DNA of 64,000 bases from Serratia ureilytica (GCF_013375155.1 NZ_JABXOF010000003.1:124001-188000), one strand, 5' to 3'. Numbered from the stretch's first letter, positions 26,412 through 35,774 are shown. A program made the numbers and translations. Notes: generated by a model from the letters alone, not told the origin.

Positions 26412-28721
26412 TTAGAGGAATATCCGTTTCTGCCAGTGTACGAGCTGCGCGGCAGGCAGAGAGGCAACCTGCGCCACCCGGTGGCGATTTTCCAGGGCGA
26501 TTTCCCGGGCGCGTTGCAACGGCTCGGCGCTGAGGCGCTGCACGCTTTGCCGCAGCGCCTGTTGCGCCAGCGCCAGTTCGCCGGCGCCGAGGTGCGCCAG
26601 TTCATGGCGCATCTGCAGCAAGAATTCGTCGGTTAACTGCCGCAGCTGCGCAACGGCGAACGTCGGGGATTGCAGTGCAAACAGCAGGCCTTCGGCATCG
26701 GCGCTGCGATGAAAGGCGCATTGCACCACGTAACCCACGTTGCGCTCGACGCGCAACTGCTGGAAGTAACGCGGCGCGTAAAGCCGGGCCAGCACGCGCA
26801 GCGCCCAACGCCCTTCGGCTTCGTCGTTCGGCAGCGGGTAAAATTGCAGCAAGGCGTGTTCTGCGCCGCTTTCCGTCAGGGTGACGGGGTGGTGATGCAG
26901 AGGCGCCGGCCGCTGAGCCTCGTCGGTTATGGGAAAAGGAAAGTCATACAGCAAATGCGACAGCCGCCGTTTTAACTCGCCGTCGCCGCCGACCAGGGTG
27001 GCATGCCAGAGTGGGGCCGTTGCCGTTGATACGCTCAACGCCGCCGGCAATTGGGCTAACAGGCGGCGAATGGCGATATCGTTTTGCGCTTTGAGCTGCG
27101 CGTGGCGCAGGTTTCTCGCCGCCTCGTTGATGACGGCCGGCGGCAGCGCCGCCAGGGCTCGATTCACGACGTTCAGACCGTGGCAGATCAGCGCTGCGCT
27201 GCCCGCCAGCTGTAACAACCACACGCCCTGGTGGCGCTCGAAGCTTAAATGTCCCTCCCGATGGGCTAACTCGGCCGCTCCAGGGCGCAATGCCGCCTGC
27301 AAACCACAGGCCTGTTCTTCGCTGAGAGCGCCATGCGGCGATGGGCGCAGCAGCAGCACCGGCTGCGCTTCGTCGGGGTGCAGATGCCGCAGCGGCGCCT
27401 GGCCGGCCGGCAGGGGCGGGATCGGCAGCGCCGCCGAGGTGGAGAAAAAGCGGAAAGGATCTATTGTGGGCGTCGGCACGGTGCGGACGAAGGGCGCGAG
27501 CGCCAACGGCAGCCCTTGAATTTCACGCGTTTCACCGCCTCCCTCAGGCAGCATGGCCAGACGGCGATGCGGCGCGCTAATCAGCGCCGAAATATGCCGT
27601 GGCCAATCGTCGTTCGGCTCCACCGGCGGCAGCCCAAATGCTCTGGCGCGCAACTGATCGAGCGGCGCCAAACGGTGGAAATCGCGGTTTGCCAGTTGCC
27701 CGAAATGCGCAAGCTGAGCCGGTGTCAGCGCGATAAGCGCCTGCAACCAGGCCAGCAAGGCGCTTTCGATGTGGGCGGCTTCAGACGCCGAGCCGTGATT
27801 GACGGTAAAAATAAAACTCAGCAGGGCGCTGTTTTCAGCGCAGCGGGCGTAATCCAGCCTAACGGCGTCGGCCCACGCGTGAGCGCGCAGCCGTGCCAGC
27901 AGCCCGCCAGGGGCTTCGTCCAGCAATAAACGCTCCAGCCGCCGCAGCCAGCCGCGTGAACGGGAGTGCGGCAGGGCAAACACCAACCGCAGCTGCGGCG
28001 CGCCGGGGAGAGACAGCGTGTAATCTTGCCCGGCGGCCAGCGGCGGCAATGCCTCGGGCGGCTCGATGCTGCCCGGCGGCAAGGCGCCGCCGTAGCGCTG
28101 CGCCAGCGCATGCAACTGCTCGAGCGATTGCGGGCCTTGCAGCCACAGCGTGATGTTCGGCGCGCGGTAATAGTGGTGGTGAAACTGCCGCAGCACCCGC
28201 TGCAACGCGGGAATATCGCTGCCGAAAGCGGCGCGGCTGCCGATATGAAAGCGGTGCAACGCGTCAATGCCGCTGAACATCTGCCGCTGCGCCGCTTCGC
28301 AGCGGGTTTCAACGTCGGCGCGCAGCAGGCGATATTCGGCGTCGATGACCTCGATCTCCTGGGCGATTACCTCAGCCGCCAGCTGTGGGACGGCGAGCAT
28401 ATCGATCAGCCTGGCCAACCCCTCCGCCAGCTGTTCGGCGCCCACCTCAAAGAAAAACGCGGTTTGCGTGGCCTGGGTCGTGGCGTTTAACCGGCCGCCG
28501 ACCGCCGGCGTCCAGCCCATCAGCCCATCCTGCGCGCTAAAGTTCACGCTGCCGCGAAACAGCATATGCTCCAGCAGATGCGCCAGGCCCGGCCAGGCGG
28601 CAGGCGCCTGAAAGCTGCCCGCCTCGATGCGCACCAGCGCGGCGGCGGCCTCGGCGTCAGGGGTGCTAATCGCCCTGACGGCCAAACCGTTATCGAGCTG
28701 CCACGAGGCGGCGAGTGTCAT
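26412..28721 (-). CDS. pqqF: PQQ biosynthesis protease PqqF
   Basis: M16-family zinc protease of 769 residues. The inverted zinc motif HLLEH is in LAHLLEHMLF (about 46-55), with a downstream glutamate in the EIEVIDAEYRLL region as third ligand. Four homologous lobes are expected; the later half is divergent, as usual for PqqF. It is thought to cut the modified PqqA peptide after cross-linking. The start ATG is two bases after the pqqE stop, so they are coupled. Some pqq operons lack this gene; its presence makes the set here complete. Confidence 0.92.
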   Translation of the reverse strand: MTLAASWQLDNGLAVRAISTPDAEAAAALVRIEAGSFQAPAAWPGLAHLLEHMLFRGSVNFSAQDGLMGWTPAVGGRLNATTQATQTAFFFEVGAEQLAEGLARLIDMLAVPQLAAEVIAQEIEVIDAEYRLLRADVETRCEAAQRQMFSGIDALHRFHIGSRAAFGSDIPALQRVLRQFHHHYYRAPNITLWLQGPQSLEQLHALAQRYGGALPPGSIEPPEALPPLAAGQDYTLSLPGAPQLRLVFALPHSRSRGWLRRLERLLLDEAPGGLLARLRAHAWADAVRLDYARCAENSALLSFIFTVNHGSASEAAHIESALLAWLQALIALTPAQLAHFGQLANRDFHRLAPLDQLRARAFGLPPVEPNDDWPRHISALISAPHRRLAMLPEGGGETREIQGLPLALAPFVRTVPTPTIDPFRFFSTSAALPIPPLPAGQAPLRHLHPDEAQPVLLLRPSPHGALSEEQACGLQAALRPGAAELAHREGHLSFERHQGVWLLQLAGSAALICHGLNVVNRALAALPPAVINEAARNLRHAQLKAQNDIAIRRLLAQLPAALSVSTATAPLWHATLVGGDGELKRRLSHLLYDFPFPITDEAQRPAPLHHHPVTLTESGAEHALLQFYPLPNDEAEGRWALRVLARLYAPRYFQQLRVERNVGYVVQCAFHRSADAEGLLFALQSPTFAVAQLRQLTDEFLLQMRHELAHLGAGELALAQQALRQSVQRLSAEPLQRAREIALENRHRVAQVASLPAAQLVHWQKRIFL

Positions 28722-28723
28722 CG

Positions 28724-29860
28724 TCAGCCCTTGAAGATCAATCGGGAGTTGGTCTGATTGCGAAAACGCAGCTGATCGATGCCGATCTGCGAGCGATTCG
28801 CCGCTTCACGCGCCGCCAGAATGGTGCCATGGTGCGGCGACTTGCCGCACACCGGATCGGCGTTGTCGGCGTCGCCGGTCAGCATGAACGCCTGGCAGCG
28901 GCAGCCGCCGTAGTCTTTCTCTTTCTCCGAACAGGAACGGCAGGGCTCAGGCATCCAGTCATAGCCGCGATAGCGGTTAAAGCCGAAGGAGTGATACCAG
29001 ATATGCTGCAGATCGTGCTCCAGCACCGACGGAAAGGCGATCGGCAACTGGCGGGCGCTGTGACAGGGTAACGCCATGCCTTCCGGCGTCACGCTCATGA
29101 AAATAGCCCCCCAACCGCCCATGCAGCCTTTGGGGCGTTCCTCATAGTAATCCGGCGTGACGAACAGCAGGTTGGCCAGCTTGCCGTCGGCAGCCATGCG
29201 CTCGCGATAGCGTTTCACCACGGCTTCAGCATCGGCGATCTGTTCGCGGGTCGGCAGCAGGCCTTCACGGTTCAGGTGCGCCCAGCCGTAGAACTGGCAG
29301 GTCGCCAGCTCGACGTCGTCGGCATCCAGCTGGATCGCCAGTTCGATGATGCGGTCGATCTGGCCGATATTATGGCGATGCAAGACGAAGTTAAGCACCA
29401 TCGGATAGCCGAGCGCCTTGACCGCCTTGGCCATCGCCAGCTTCTGCTGAAACGCCTTGGCGGAGCCCGCCAGCGCGGCGTTCAGCGTTTCGTCGCTGGC
29501 CTGAAAACTGATCTGAATATGATCCAGCCCGGCGTCGGCGAAGGTCTGCAGCTTTTTCTCGGTCAGGCCGATGCCGGAGGTGATCAGGTTGGTGTAAAAC
29601 CCGAGATCGCGCGCGGCGGCGATCAGCTCGGGCAGGTCTTTACGCACCAACGGCTCGCCGCCGGAGAAACCGAGCTGTACGCTGCCCATCGCCCGCGCCT
29701 GGCGAAACACCGCGATCCATTGCTCGGTCGTCAGCTCTTTTTCCTGCGCGGCAAAGTCGAGCGGGTTGGAGCAATAGGGGCACTGCAGCGGGCAGCGATA
29801 GGTCAGCTCCGCCAGCAGCCAGAGCGGCGGATTTACCGCCGGCGCGCGTGGCTCAGTCAC
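28724..29860 (-). CDS. pqqE: PqqA peptide cyclase PqqE (radical SAM)
   Basis: Radical SAM-SPASM enzyme of 378 residues. CPLQCPYC (about 20-27) carries the SAM-binding 4Fe-4S cluster, [13 protein letters not shown] is the GGE-type SAM motif, and the C-terminal cysteines in [23 protein letters not shown] and PVC form the auxiliary cluster domain. It joins the glutamate and tyrosine side chains of PqqA by a carbon-carbon bond, the first step of PQQ synthesis, with PqqD as chaperone. It overlaps the end of pqqD by eight bases. Confidence 0.95.
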   Translation of the reverse strand: MTEPRAPAVNPPLWLLAELTYRCPLQCPYCSNPLDFAAQEKELTTEQWIAVFRQARAMGSVQLGFSGGEPLVRKDLPELIAAARDLGFYTNLITSGIGLTEKKLQTFADAGLDHIQISFQASDETLNAALAGSAKAFQQKLAMAKAVKALGYPMVLNFVLHRHNIGQIDRIIELAIQLDADDVELATCQFYGWAHLNREGLLPTREQIADAEAVVKRYRERMAADGKLANLLFVTPDYYEERPKGCMGGWGAIFMSVTPEGMALPCHSARQLPIAFPSVLEHDLQHIWYHSFGFNRYRGYDWMPEPCRSCSEKEKDYGGCRCQAFMLTGDADNADPVCGKSPHHGTILAAREAANRSQIGIDQLRFRNQTNSRLIFKG

Positions 29861-30131
29861 GGAAGGTCACCCATTTTTGTTCGTAGGCGCGCTGGAAAAA
29901 CGCCAGCACGTCGTCCGCCAACCCCTCGGCACCGGGGAAGCGGGCGTTCAGCTGCGCGATGATGCCGTTCAGCGTGGTGTTGCCGTCAACCAGCTGCAGG
30001 ATGGCGGCGGCGCTGTCGTTCAGTTTGGCCATGCCTTCCGGGTAGAGGATCACGTGGCTGTTTTGCACCTGCTCCCATTGCAGGCGGTAGCCGCGGCGGA
30101 AGACGGGGGTGTGTTCAGGATTCAGTGTCAT
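29853..30131 (-). CDS. pqqD: PQQ biosynthesis peptide chaperone PqqD
   Basis: Protein of 92 residues with the RiPP-recognition winged-helix fold: [10 protein letters not shown] and [22 protein letters not shown] are family signatures. It binds PqqA and presents it to PqqE. ATG 30131 shares its first base with the pqqC stop (TAATG). A longer reading upstream of this ATG would overlap pqqC by about 100 bases and is not expected. Confidence 0.95.
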   Translation of the reverse strand: MTLNPEHTPVFRRGYRLQWEQVQNSHVILYPEGMAKLNDSAAAILQLVDGNTTLNGIIAQLNARFPGAEGLADDVLAFFQRAYEQKWVTFRD

Positions 30132-30886
30132 TACACCAGCCTCTGATTGTGCCAGACCCGCGCGGCGGTCACGCTGTGGTAAGGCGGGCGGTTCAGGGTA
30201 TAGGCCATGCTCATGGCGTCCAGCATGCTCCACAAAATATCCAGCTTGAACTGCAGGATTTCCAGCATGCGCTGCTGTTTTTCAACGGTATCGCAATAGT
30301 CCAGCGCCAGCGCCAGCCCGTGCTCCACGTCGCGGTTAGCCTGGCCGAGGCGACTGCGGAAATAGCCGTAGCCGGCGGCGTCAATCCACGGGTAGTGCTG
30401 CGGCCAGCTGTCGAGGCGCGACTGGTGGATCTGCGGCGCAAACAATTCGGTCAGCGAGCTGCAGGCCGCTTCCTGCCAACAGGCGCGGCGCGCGAAGTTG
30501 ACGTAGGCATCCACCGCGAAACGCACGCCGGGCAGCACCAGTTGCTCGGATAGCAGGGCGTCGCGCTGCAGCCCAACCGCCTCGCCGAGGCGCAGCCAGG
30601 CCTCGATGCCGCCTTCGCTGCCGCCGTAACCGTCGTGATCCAGAATGCGCTGCACCCATTTGCGACGGGTTTCCGGCTGCGGGCAGTTGGCCATGATCGC
30701 CGCATCCTTGATCGGAATGCTGGTCTGATAGTAGAAACGGTTGGCCACCCAGCCCTGGATCTGCTCACGGGTCGCTTCGCCGTTGTGCATCGCGATGTGA
30801 TACGGGTGGTGGATATGATAATAAGCGCCTTTGGCGCGCAGCGCCGCTTCAAATGCCTGCGGAGTCAGGGGGAGTGGTTGCGTCAT
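30131..30886 (-). CDS. pqqC: Pyrroloquinoline-quinone synthase PqqC
   Basis: Cofactor-free oxidase of 251 residues with the all-helical heme-oxygenase-like fold. [15 protein letters not shown] (about 22-36) and [19 protein letters not shown] (about 48-66) are conserved parts of its product cavity. It carries out the last step, ring closure and eight-electron oxidation to PQQ, using oxygen. Ten bases separate it from pqqB. Length equals that of the Klebsiella enzyme, as recalled. Confidence 0.96.
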   Translation of the reverse strand: MTQPLPLTPQAFEAALRAKGAYYHIHHPYHIAMHNGEATREQIQGWVANRFYYQTSIPIKDAAIMANCPQPETRRKWVQRILDHDGYGGSEGGIEAWLRLGEAVGLQRDALLSEQLVLPGVRFAVDAYVNFARRACWQEAACSSLTELFAPQIHQSRLDSWPQHYPWIDAAGYGYFRSRLGQANRDVEHGLALALDYCDTVEKQQRMLEILQFKLDILWSMLDAMSMAYTLNRPPYHSVTAARVWHNQRLV

Positions 30887-30895
30887 GGCGATTCC

Positions 30896-31807
30896 CTACA
30901 GTTCGATATTCATGCCGTCCCAGCTCACTTCGATGCCGGCGGCGCTCAGGCTCTGCCGTTCCGCGGAGTCTTCATTGAGGATCGGGTTGGTATTGTTAAT
31001 GTGGATCAAGATCTTGCGTTTGGCGGGCAAGGTGCTGAGCAGGGCCGCCAGCCCGTGCTCTTCCGCCAGTGCCAGGTGCCCCATGTCTTTGCCGGTATTG
31101 CGCCCCACGCCGGCGTTGGCTAGCTCGTTGTCGCGCCAGAGCGTGCCGTCGATCAGCAGGCAATCCGCCCGGCGCAGCCAGGGCATCAAAGCCTCGTCCG
31201 GCTCACCCAGGCCCGGCGCGTACAGCAGACCGACCCCGCGCGCGGTATCTTCGATAAACAGCGCCACGTTGTGGCCCGGCAGCGGGCGATCGCGGTACGG
31301 CGAATAGGGCGGCGCGTTGCTGAGCAGCGGAATGGCGGTGAAGCGCACGTTTGGGCAGACCGCCGTGTGGAACGGTTCGCCGGGCGTCACAGGGTGATGG
31401 ATTAACCCGCCGTTCCAGTGAGAGAGCATGGGAAACACAGGGAAACCGGTGCTGAGATCGTCGTGCACTTCGGGGGTGCACCAGACCTGATGCGGGCAGC
31501 CCTCACGCAAATTGAGCAAGCCCGCGCTGTGATCGATCTGGCTGTCGGTCAGCACGATCGCGCCGATGCCGGTGCCGCGCAGCACGTCGGGATTGTTCAA
31601 TTCGGGCGAGGCCAGCAGCTGATGGCAAATGTCCGGGGAAACGTTGCACAGCACCCAGTTTTTACCGTCGTCGCTGACGGCGATGGAAGACTGCGTGCGG
31701 CGCGTGGCGTTGATGCTGTGGCTGCGAACGCCCCGGCAGTTGTCGCAGTTGCAATTCCACTGGGGAAAGCCGCCGCCCGCTGCCGAGCCGAGAACTTTTA
31801 TCTGCAT
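30896..31807 (-). CDS. pqqB: PQQ biosynthesis hydroxylase PqqB
   Basis: Metallo-beta-lactamase-fold protein of 303 residues. The start [19 protein letters not shown] and its paired cysteines (CNCDNC) are family hallmarks; [18 protein letters not shown] replaces the usual HXHXDH metal motif, as in other PqqB proteins. It is held to be an iron hydroxylase acting on the tyrosine-derived ring of the PQQ precursor. It follows pqqA by about 60 bases. Confidence 0.95.
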   Translation of the reverse strand: MQIKVLGSAAGGGFPQWNCNCDNCRGVRSHSINATRRTQSSIAVSDDGKNWVLCNVSPDICHQLLASPELNNPDVLRGTGIGAIVLTDSQIDHSAGLLNLREGCPHQVWCTPEVHDDLSTGFPVFPMLSHWNGGLIHHPVTPGEPFHTAVCPNVRFTAIPLLSNAPPYSPYRDRPLPGHNVALFIEDTARGVGLLYAPGLGEPDEALMPWLRRADCLLIDGTLWRDNELANAGVGRNTGKDMGHLALAEEHGLAALLSTLPAKRKILIHINNTNPILNEDSAERQSLSAAGIEVSWDGMNIEL

Positions 31808-31865
31808 GTCTGAACCAGAAAAAGAAGGAAAGAAATGCCCGCGCGAAAGGCGGGCAGACAGGCGA

Positions 31866-31943
31866 TTAACGGTTGGAAATGTACAGCGTCACTTCCAGCC
31901 CCAGACGCAGGTCAACAAACTCAGGTTTGGTCCAGGTAGTCAT
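31866..31943 (-). CDS. pqqA: PQQ precursor peptide PqqA
   Basis: ATG 31943 to TAA, 25 residues. The family core [15 protein letters not shown] is present, with the Glu17 and Tyr21 (E-X3-Y) that become the PQQ skeleton. AAGGAG lies eight bases before the ATG. It heads the operon pqqABCDEF, and the 117 bases between it and the dipeptidase stop are the likely promoter region. No clear -35/-10 pair could be picked. Confidence 0.95.
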   Translation of the reverse strand: MTTWTKPEFVDLRLGLEVTLYISNR

Positions 31944-32060
31944 AGCGGTGCTCCTTTGCATGCATCGTGATAGTTCGAAGCCAATGAGAAAAATTCGCAT
32001 TCGGCTGGCTCAATGTTGACGAAATGTGACGGAGATCGCAACCGTTAAAGCGTAACCGGG

Positions 32061-33110
32061 TTATTCACCCCAGGTGGCGGAGAGCACGTTCAGCCAGTTG
32101 CGCCAGGTCAGCTTCTCCAGCAGCCGGTCGTCAAACCCCGCCTGCTTGAGCGCTTGCGTCAGGCGCGGCAGGCCTGCGGCGTCCTCCAACGGTTGCGGTA
32201 CGTTAACCCCGTCAAAATCAGAGCCAAATCCCACGCGATCTTCACCAAGTTTAGCGATCAAATACTCAACGTGTTTAACAATTTCTGTTAAGCCGGTCGT
32301 TGCACTGTCACGTTTTCCGTCAGCCCGCAGGAAGGCGGTGCCGAAATTGACGCCGACCATACCGTCGCTCTGGGCGATAGCGTCCAGCTGCGCGTCGGTC
32401 AGGTTGCGCGGCTGCGGGCAGAGGGCGTGGGCATTGGAATGGGTGGCGACCAGCGGTGCGGTGCTCAACGCGGCGGTTTGCCAGAAGGTTTTCTCGTTCA
32501 TGTGCGAGACGTCAATCATGATGCGGCGCTGGTTGCAGGCGCGGATCAGCGCTTCACCGGCCGGCGTCAGGCCGGGGCCGGTATCGGGTGATCCGGGGAA
32601 CGGCCCGCTGACGCCGGTGCCGAAGGCGTTCGGCAGATTCCAGAAGGGCCCGATGCTGCGCACGCCCAGCCGGTAGAAGGCCGCCAGCTGCGTCAGCGCC
32701 GCGTCGATCATGCCGGCACCTTCGATATGCAGCACCGCGGCGATTTGCCCGTCGAGGCGGCACTGTTCTATCTCGGTAGCCGTGCGGCAGAGACGCAACT
32801 GCCCCTGAGAGGCACGTTCCAACTGGTGCAGGATGGCTATCTGCCGTTCGGCTATCGCCAGCGGATCGAACGCGGCCTGCGCTTCCTCCAGCGTTTGATT
32901 ACGCATTTGGGCGATATAGCTGACCGGAGGAATAAACACCGCGAACAGCCCGCCGCAGAATCCGCCGCGCCGCATGCGTGGAAAGTCGAGGTGGCCCGGC
33001 GTGACGTGCGAATAAAAGGCGGTGACCGGATCGTCATCGTGCTGCAGCCACAGGTTGAGCAGCAGATCGTTATGGCCGTCGAACACCGGCCAAAGGGGGG
33101 GAAGCGTCAT
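32061..33110 (-). CDS. Membrane dipeptidase-like M19 family hydrolase
   Basis: Protein of 349 residues with the renal dipeptidase TIM-barrel. Metal ligands are in FDGHNDLL (HXD, about 10-15), in HIEGAGM, and in DVSHMNEKTFW and THSNAHAL. FGSDFDG closes the active site. No signal peptide is seen, so it is probably cytoplasmic. It lies upstream of pqqA on the same strand. M19 peptidases are found next to pqq genes in several enterobacteria, which suggests a role in clearing PqqA fragments or releasing the linked Glu-Tyr unit. That link is inference. Confidence 0.87.
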   Translation of the reverse strand: MTLPPLWPVFDGHNDLLLNLWLQHDDDPVTAFYSHVTPGHLDFPRMRRGGFCGGLFAVFIPPVSYIAQMRNQTLEEAQAAFDPLAIAERQIAILHQLERASQGQLRLCRTATEIEQCRLDGQIAAVLHIEGAGMIDAALTQLAAFYRLGVRSIGPFWNLPNAFGTGVSGPFPGSPDTGPGLTPAGEALIRACNQRRIMIDVSHMNEKTFWQTAALSTAPLVATHSNAHALCPQPRNLTDAQLDAIAQSDGMVGVNFGTAFLRADGKRDSATTGLTEIVKHVEYLIAKLGEDRVGFGSDFDGVNVPQPLEDAAGLPRLTQALKQAGFDDRLLEKLTWRNWLNVLSATWGE

Positions 33111-33281
33111 GGGCGTTTCACTGTGTCAGGCATCATGCACGTATATTCCCTGATTGGATGATGGTTAACAAGCATTCACGATTTACTGGATACCAATCAG
33201 GCCTAAAATTGACTGGTAAAAACTTTTCTTTAAGTGAGCTCCATGGCAATATTTAAACGTCGTTGTCAAATTTTTAAACTT

Positions 33282-33295
33282 TCCCTTCGAAGGGA
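33282..33295. promoter_or_regulatory. 14-bp perfect palindrome upstream of the SLATT gene
   Basis: TCCCTTCGAAGGGA is perfectly symmetric and lies 60 bases before the SLATT start, 15 bases upstream of TATAGT (33311-33316), a five-of-six -10 candidate. No good -35 was found, which would fit an activator or a repressor overlapping the promoter. Confidence 0.35.
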
Positions 33296-33355
33296 TTTAA
33301 TTTTACTGCTTATAGTTAAAACTGCATATTTCAATTTTTTGACTAGGGAGGGGCT

Positions 33356-33829
33356 TTGAATAGACTGGAGCTGAACGATTACAAGAATCGTATAGAACTC
33401 ATGAGTGATTGGCATGAACGTTTATATAATGCGCAACGAGGACATTATGTATGTTCGGAAAAATTGTACAATAAAGCAGATCTAACAGGGTATGCCCTAA
33501 TCCTGAGTTCCACGATTGTTACTGGATGCCTTTTCTTCGATGCGCAGGGATGGTGGAAATTCATGCTAGTCACTATGAGTATTCTTTCTGCAGCATTGTC
33601 CGGACTTGTTTCATTTGGACGCTTTTCAGAAAAAGCTGAATTACATCGTGCGGCGGCAGGAAACTATGGAAAGCTAAGGCGACAATTGGAAAATCTGCAC
33701 GCAAAAAAAGATAAGCTCGATGATGATGCGCTAGACATAAAGCTTAAAGTTTTGAGAATTGAATGGGAATACATTTCTCAAAACTCTCCCTTAACACCTA
33801 AATCTGCATTGAAAAATCGTGGTATCTAA
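33356..33829 (+). CDS. SLATT-domain two-TM membrane protein (predicted defence effector)
   Basis: Protein of 157 residues. Two adjacent hydrophobic segments (about 42-61, ADLTGYALILSSTIVTGCLF, and 67-87, WKFMLVTMSILSAALSGLVS) form the SLATT hairpin; they are flanked by an N-terminal helix (NRIELMSDWHERLYNAQRGH) and a C-terminal charged helix, YGKLRRQLENLHAKKDKLDD. SLATT proteins are predicted pore-forming effectors linked to nucleotide-signal or SLOG/SIR2-type sensors. The start is TTG 33356 with GGGAGG four bases upstream; ATG 33401 lacks an SD. The downstream DUF4917 gene starts two bases after its stop, so the two are coupled. Base composition is far richer in AT than the surroundings, a sign of horizontal transfer. 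Confidence 0.75.
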   Translation: MNRLELNDYKNRIELMSDWHERLYNAQRGHYVCSEKLYNKADLTGYALILSSTIVTGCLFFDAQGWWKFMLVTMSILSAALSGLVSFGRFSEKAELHRAAAGNYGKLRRQLENLHAKKDKLDDDALDIKLKVLRIEWEYISQNSPLTPKSALKNRGI

Positions 33830-33831
33830 GG

Positions 33832-34923
33832 ATGGAAATGGAAAAGATCAACAAATGGGAAGATATAGAGCAACATTTTTTATCGGGCAGTCTGATTTTA
33901 GGTAATGGCGCAAGCATTGCCGTATCAGACTCATTTAATTACGATTCGTTATATCTAGAAGCACAACACCGTGATTATCTCAATGCCTTTTCAGTCAGTG
34001 TATTCAAAAGTTTCAAAGCAAATGATTTTGAATTTGTCTTGCGAAACCTATTGCAAGCTAAGCAAGTTAATCAGGTTTTGAATATTGACTGCACATTAAT
34101 AGATTCAGCATATATAAACATTAGAGATGCATTGATAAGAACACTCCGTGATATTCACATCTCTTACAGCGAGGCGCTTCCGCATCTACCAAGTATTTAT
34201 AATTTCATGAGGTTATTTAAAACTGTAGCATCACTTAATTATGACCTTATCGTATATTGGGCGGCAATGCTTGGCAATCATGAACTAGGACGATGGTTCA
34301 AGGATTGCTTTACTCCTTATTATCTGGATGAGGATTGGGAGAAATACCTCGAGCCAATTGGTGAGGCGTCGGGGGCTACACTGTTTTTTTATCCTCATGG
34401 TAATCTAGTCCTTCATAGAGAGGACTTTTTGACCAGAAAAATAATAACCAGGCCTGATCTTTACACCCATGATCTTTTGAACGAAATTTTATCCTGCTGG
34501 GAAAAAAATGCCTTTATTCCAGTATTCGTCTGTGAGGGGCGACAAGATGATAAAGTTAGGTCAATATCAAATAGCAGTTATTTAGATAGGGTGTTTTATG
34601 AGGTTCTACCCAATCTGGAATCTAAATTGGTTATATATGGTTGGAGTATTGGACAGCAAGATCAGCATATCATTGAGCAAATAAAAAAAGCTGAATTATC
34701 TAGGGTGGCGGTTTCTGTTTTTCGCGAAGATAAAGAGTATATGGAAAGAGTTAAAAGAATATTTTCTCGCATTGGTGTTCAAGATGTTATTTTTTTTGAT
34801 GCCGAAAGCCCTGGAGTCTGGAATAATCCCTCTAGAAAGTCACCTGATTGTGGTGAATTTGACTTCAAAATCGATCTAAAAGAGGGCGAGAAACTAACCA
34901 GCTTAAGAAGGTTTTATGACTAA
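33832..34923 (+). CDS. DUF4917/SIR2-like protein (predicted NAD-binding defence sensor or effector)
   Basis: Protein of 363 residues, no membrane segment. ILGNGASIAVSDSFNYDSLY (about 22-41) is the nucleotide-binding first strand-loop; LNYDLIVYWA (about 137-146) and FYPHGNLVLH (about 184-193) match conserved blocks of DUF4917, the latter placing a His-Gly where SIR2-like proteins keep their catalytic histidine. IYGWSIGQQDQHI (about 262-274) corresponds to the GYS-X-D-X-I motif of SIR2_2 proteins. Many such proteins deplete NAD on phage infection. ATG 33832 has AAGG just upstream; ATG 33838 is an alternative. AT-rich, paired with SLATT. Whether it cleaves NAD or only binds a nucleotide cannot be told from sequence. 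Confidence 0.75.
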   Translation: MEMEKINKWEDIEQHFLSGSLILGNGASIAVSDSFNYDSLYLEAQHRDYLNAFSVSVFKSFKANDFEFVLRNLLQAKQVNQVLNIDCTLIDSAYINIRDALIRTLRDIHISYSEALPHLPSIYNFMRLFKTVASLNYDLIVYWAAMLGNHELGRWFKDCFTPYYLDEDWEKYLEPIGEASGATLFFYPHGNLVLHREDFLTRKIITRPDLYTHDLLNEILSCWEKNAFIPVFVCEGRQDDKVRSISNSSYLDRVFYEVLPNLESKLVIYGWSIGQQDQHIIEQIKKAELSRVAVSVFREDKEYMERVKRIFSRIGVQDVIFFDAESPGVWNNPSRKSPDCGEFDFKIDLKEGEKLTSLRRFYD

Positions 34924-34970
34924 AATCCATCATTAAATAGAAGCTATCAAGAATAGTTTAAAATAGATTT

Positions 34971-35004
34971 AATTTATCCGCCAGGAGCTCCTGACGGATA
35001 AATT
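34971..35004. repeat. 34-bp near-perfect palindrome at the end of the AT-rich cassette
   Basis: Arms AATTTATCCGCCAGGAG and CTCCTGACGGATAAATT (17 bp each, one mismatch, no spacer), 48 bases after the DUF4917 stop. It could form a strong hairpin and end transcription, but no T-run follows. It lies close to the change back to GC-rich sequence, so a recombination or insertion mark is another reading. Confidence 0.65.
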
Positions 35005-35108
35005 GGGTGTTATAAATCTGATGAATTTTATTTCATAACTTATCAGTTGGAGGAGTCAATACTTCCGTTCTCTAACTTACTGGTAATTCCAAACTGTATT
35101 GGAATTTT

Positions 35109-35774
35109 TTATAAAAGGCGTATCGACAGCTCGACGTCATCCGCGAACGGCGTGGAGAGATAACCCGACGCCGGAGAACGCACGCGCGCCAGATAATCTG
35201 GGCTGTCATCGGCGTTATCGGCGACGATCAGCGCGCCGGGGCGCAGACGATTTTCCAGCAGCGCGAGGATATCGGGGTAAAGTCCCTTGGCGCCGTCGAG
35301 CAACAGCAGATCGACCGTGGCCGGCAGATCGTCGCGCAGCGTTTCCAGGGCGTCGCCGACGCGGATCTCCACCAGATCGACGACGCCGCCTTCAGTCAGG
35401 TTGTTGCGCGCCTGCACCGCTTTGCTCGGTTCAAACTCGCAGGTAATCAATCGGCCGCCGCCATTATCGCGCAGTGCGGCGGCCAGGTGCAGAGTAGAAA
35501 TGCCGAACGACGTGCCGAATTCGACGATGTTTTGCGCCCGGCAACCGCGCGCCAACATATACAGCAATGCGCCGGTTGCCGGCGACACGGCCAGCGGGAA
35601 ATCCTTCAGGCGGTGGTAGAGTTCGCGATACTCGGTTTTGCTCTGCATCAGCCGGCTTTGCTCTGCGTCCGGCACGTCGCGGAACAGGGCGGCAAGCGCC
35701 GGCGAGCGGCGGGATGCCTGTTGAAACAGGCGGCTTAGCAGCGGCGCTAAGGGGGCAGTGGTCAGGGTACTCAT
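35109..35774 (-). CDS. Class I SAM-dependent O-methyltransferase
   Basis: Protein of 221 residues. NIVEFGTSFGISTLHLAAAL (about 82-101) is the SAM-binding motif I; ITCEFEPSKAVQARNNL gives the acidic residue for the ribose, and DLLLLDGAKGLYPDIL with ADNADDSPDY correspond to the metal-binding aspartates of catechol-type O-methyltransferases. It is divergent from a TetR regulator with a shared palindrome between them, so a small aromatic or toxic compound may be both inducer and substrate. The substrate is unknown. Confidence 0.85.
   Translation of the reverse strand: MSTLTTAPLAPLLSRLFQQASRRSPALAALFRDVPDAEQSRLMQSKTEYRELYHRLKDFPLAVSPATGALLYMLARGCRAQNIVEFGTSFGISTLHLAAALRDNGGGRLITCEFEPSKAVQARNNLTEGGVVDLVEIRVGDALETLRDDLPATVDLLLLDGAKGLYPDILALLENRLRPGALIVADNADDSPDYLARVRSPASGYLSTPFADDVELSIRLL

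Noticed and set aside
33111-35108. AT-rich cassette as an intact mobile element or prophage remnant
   Set aside because: No integrase, transposase, tRNA or flanking direct repeat could be seen; only base composition supports transfer.
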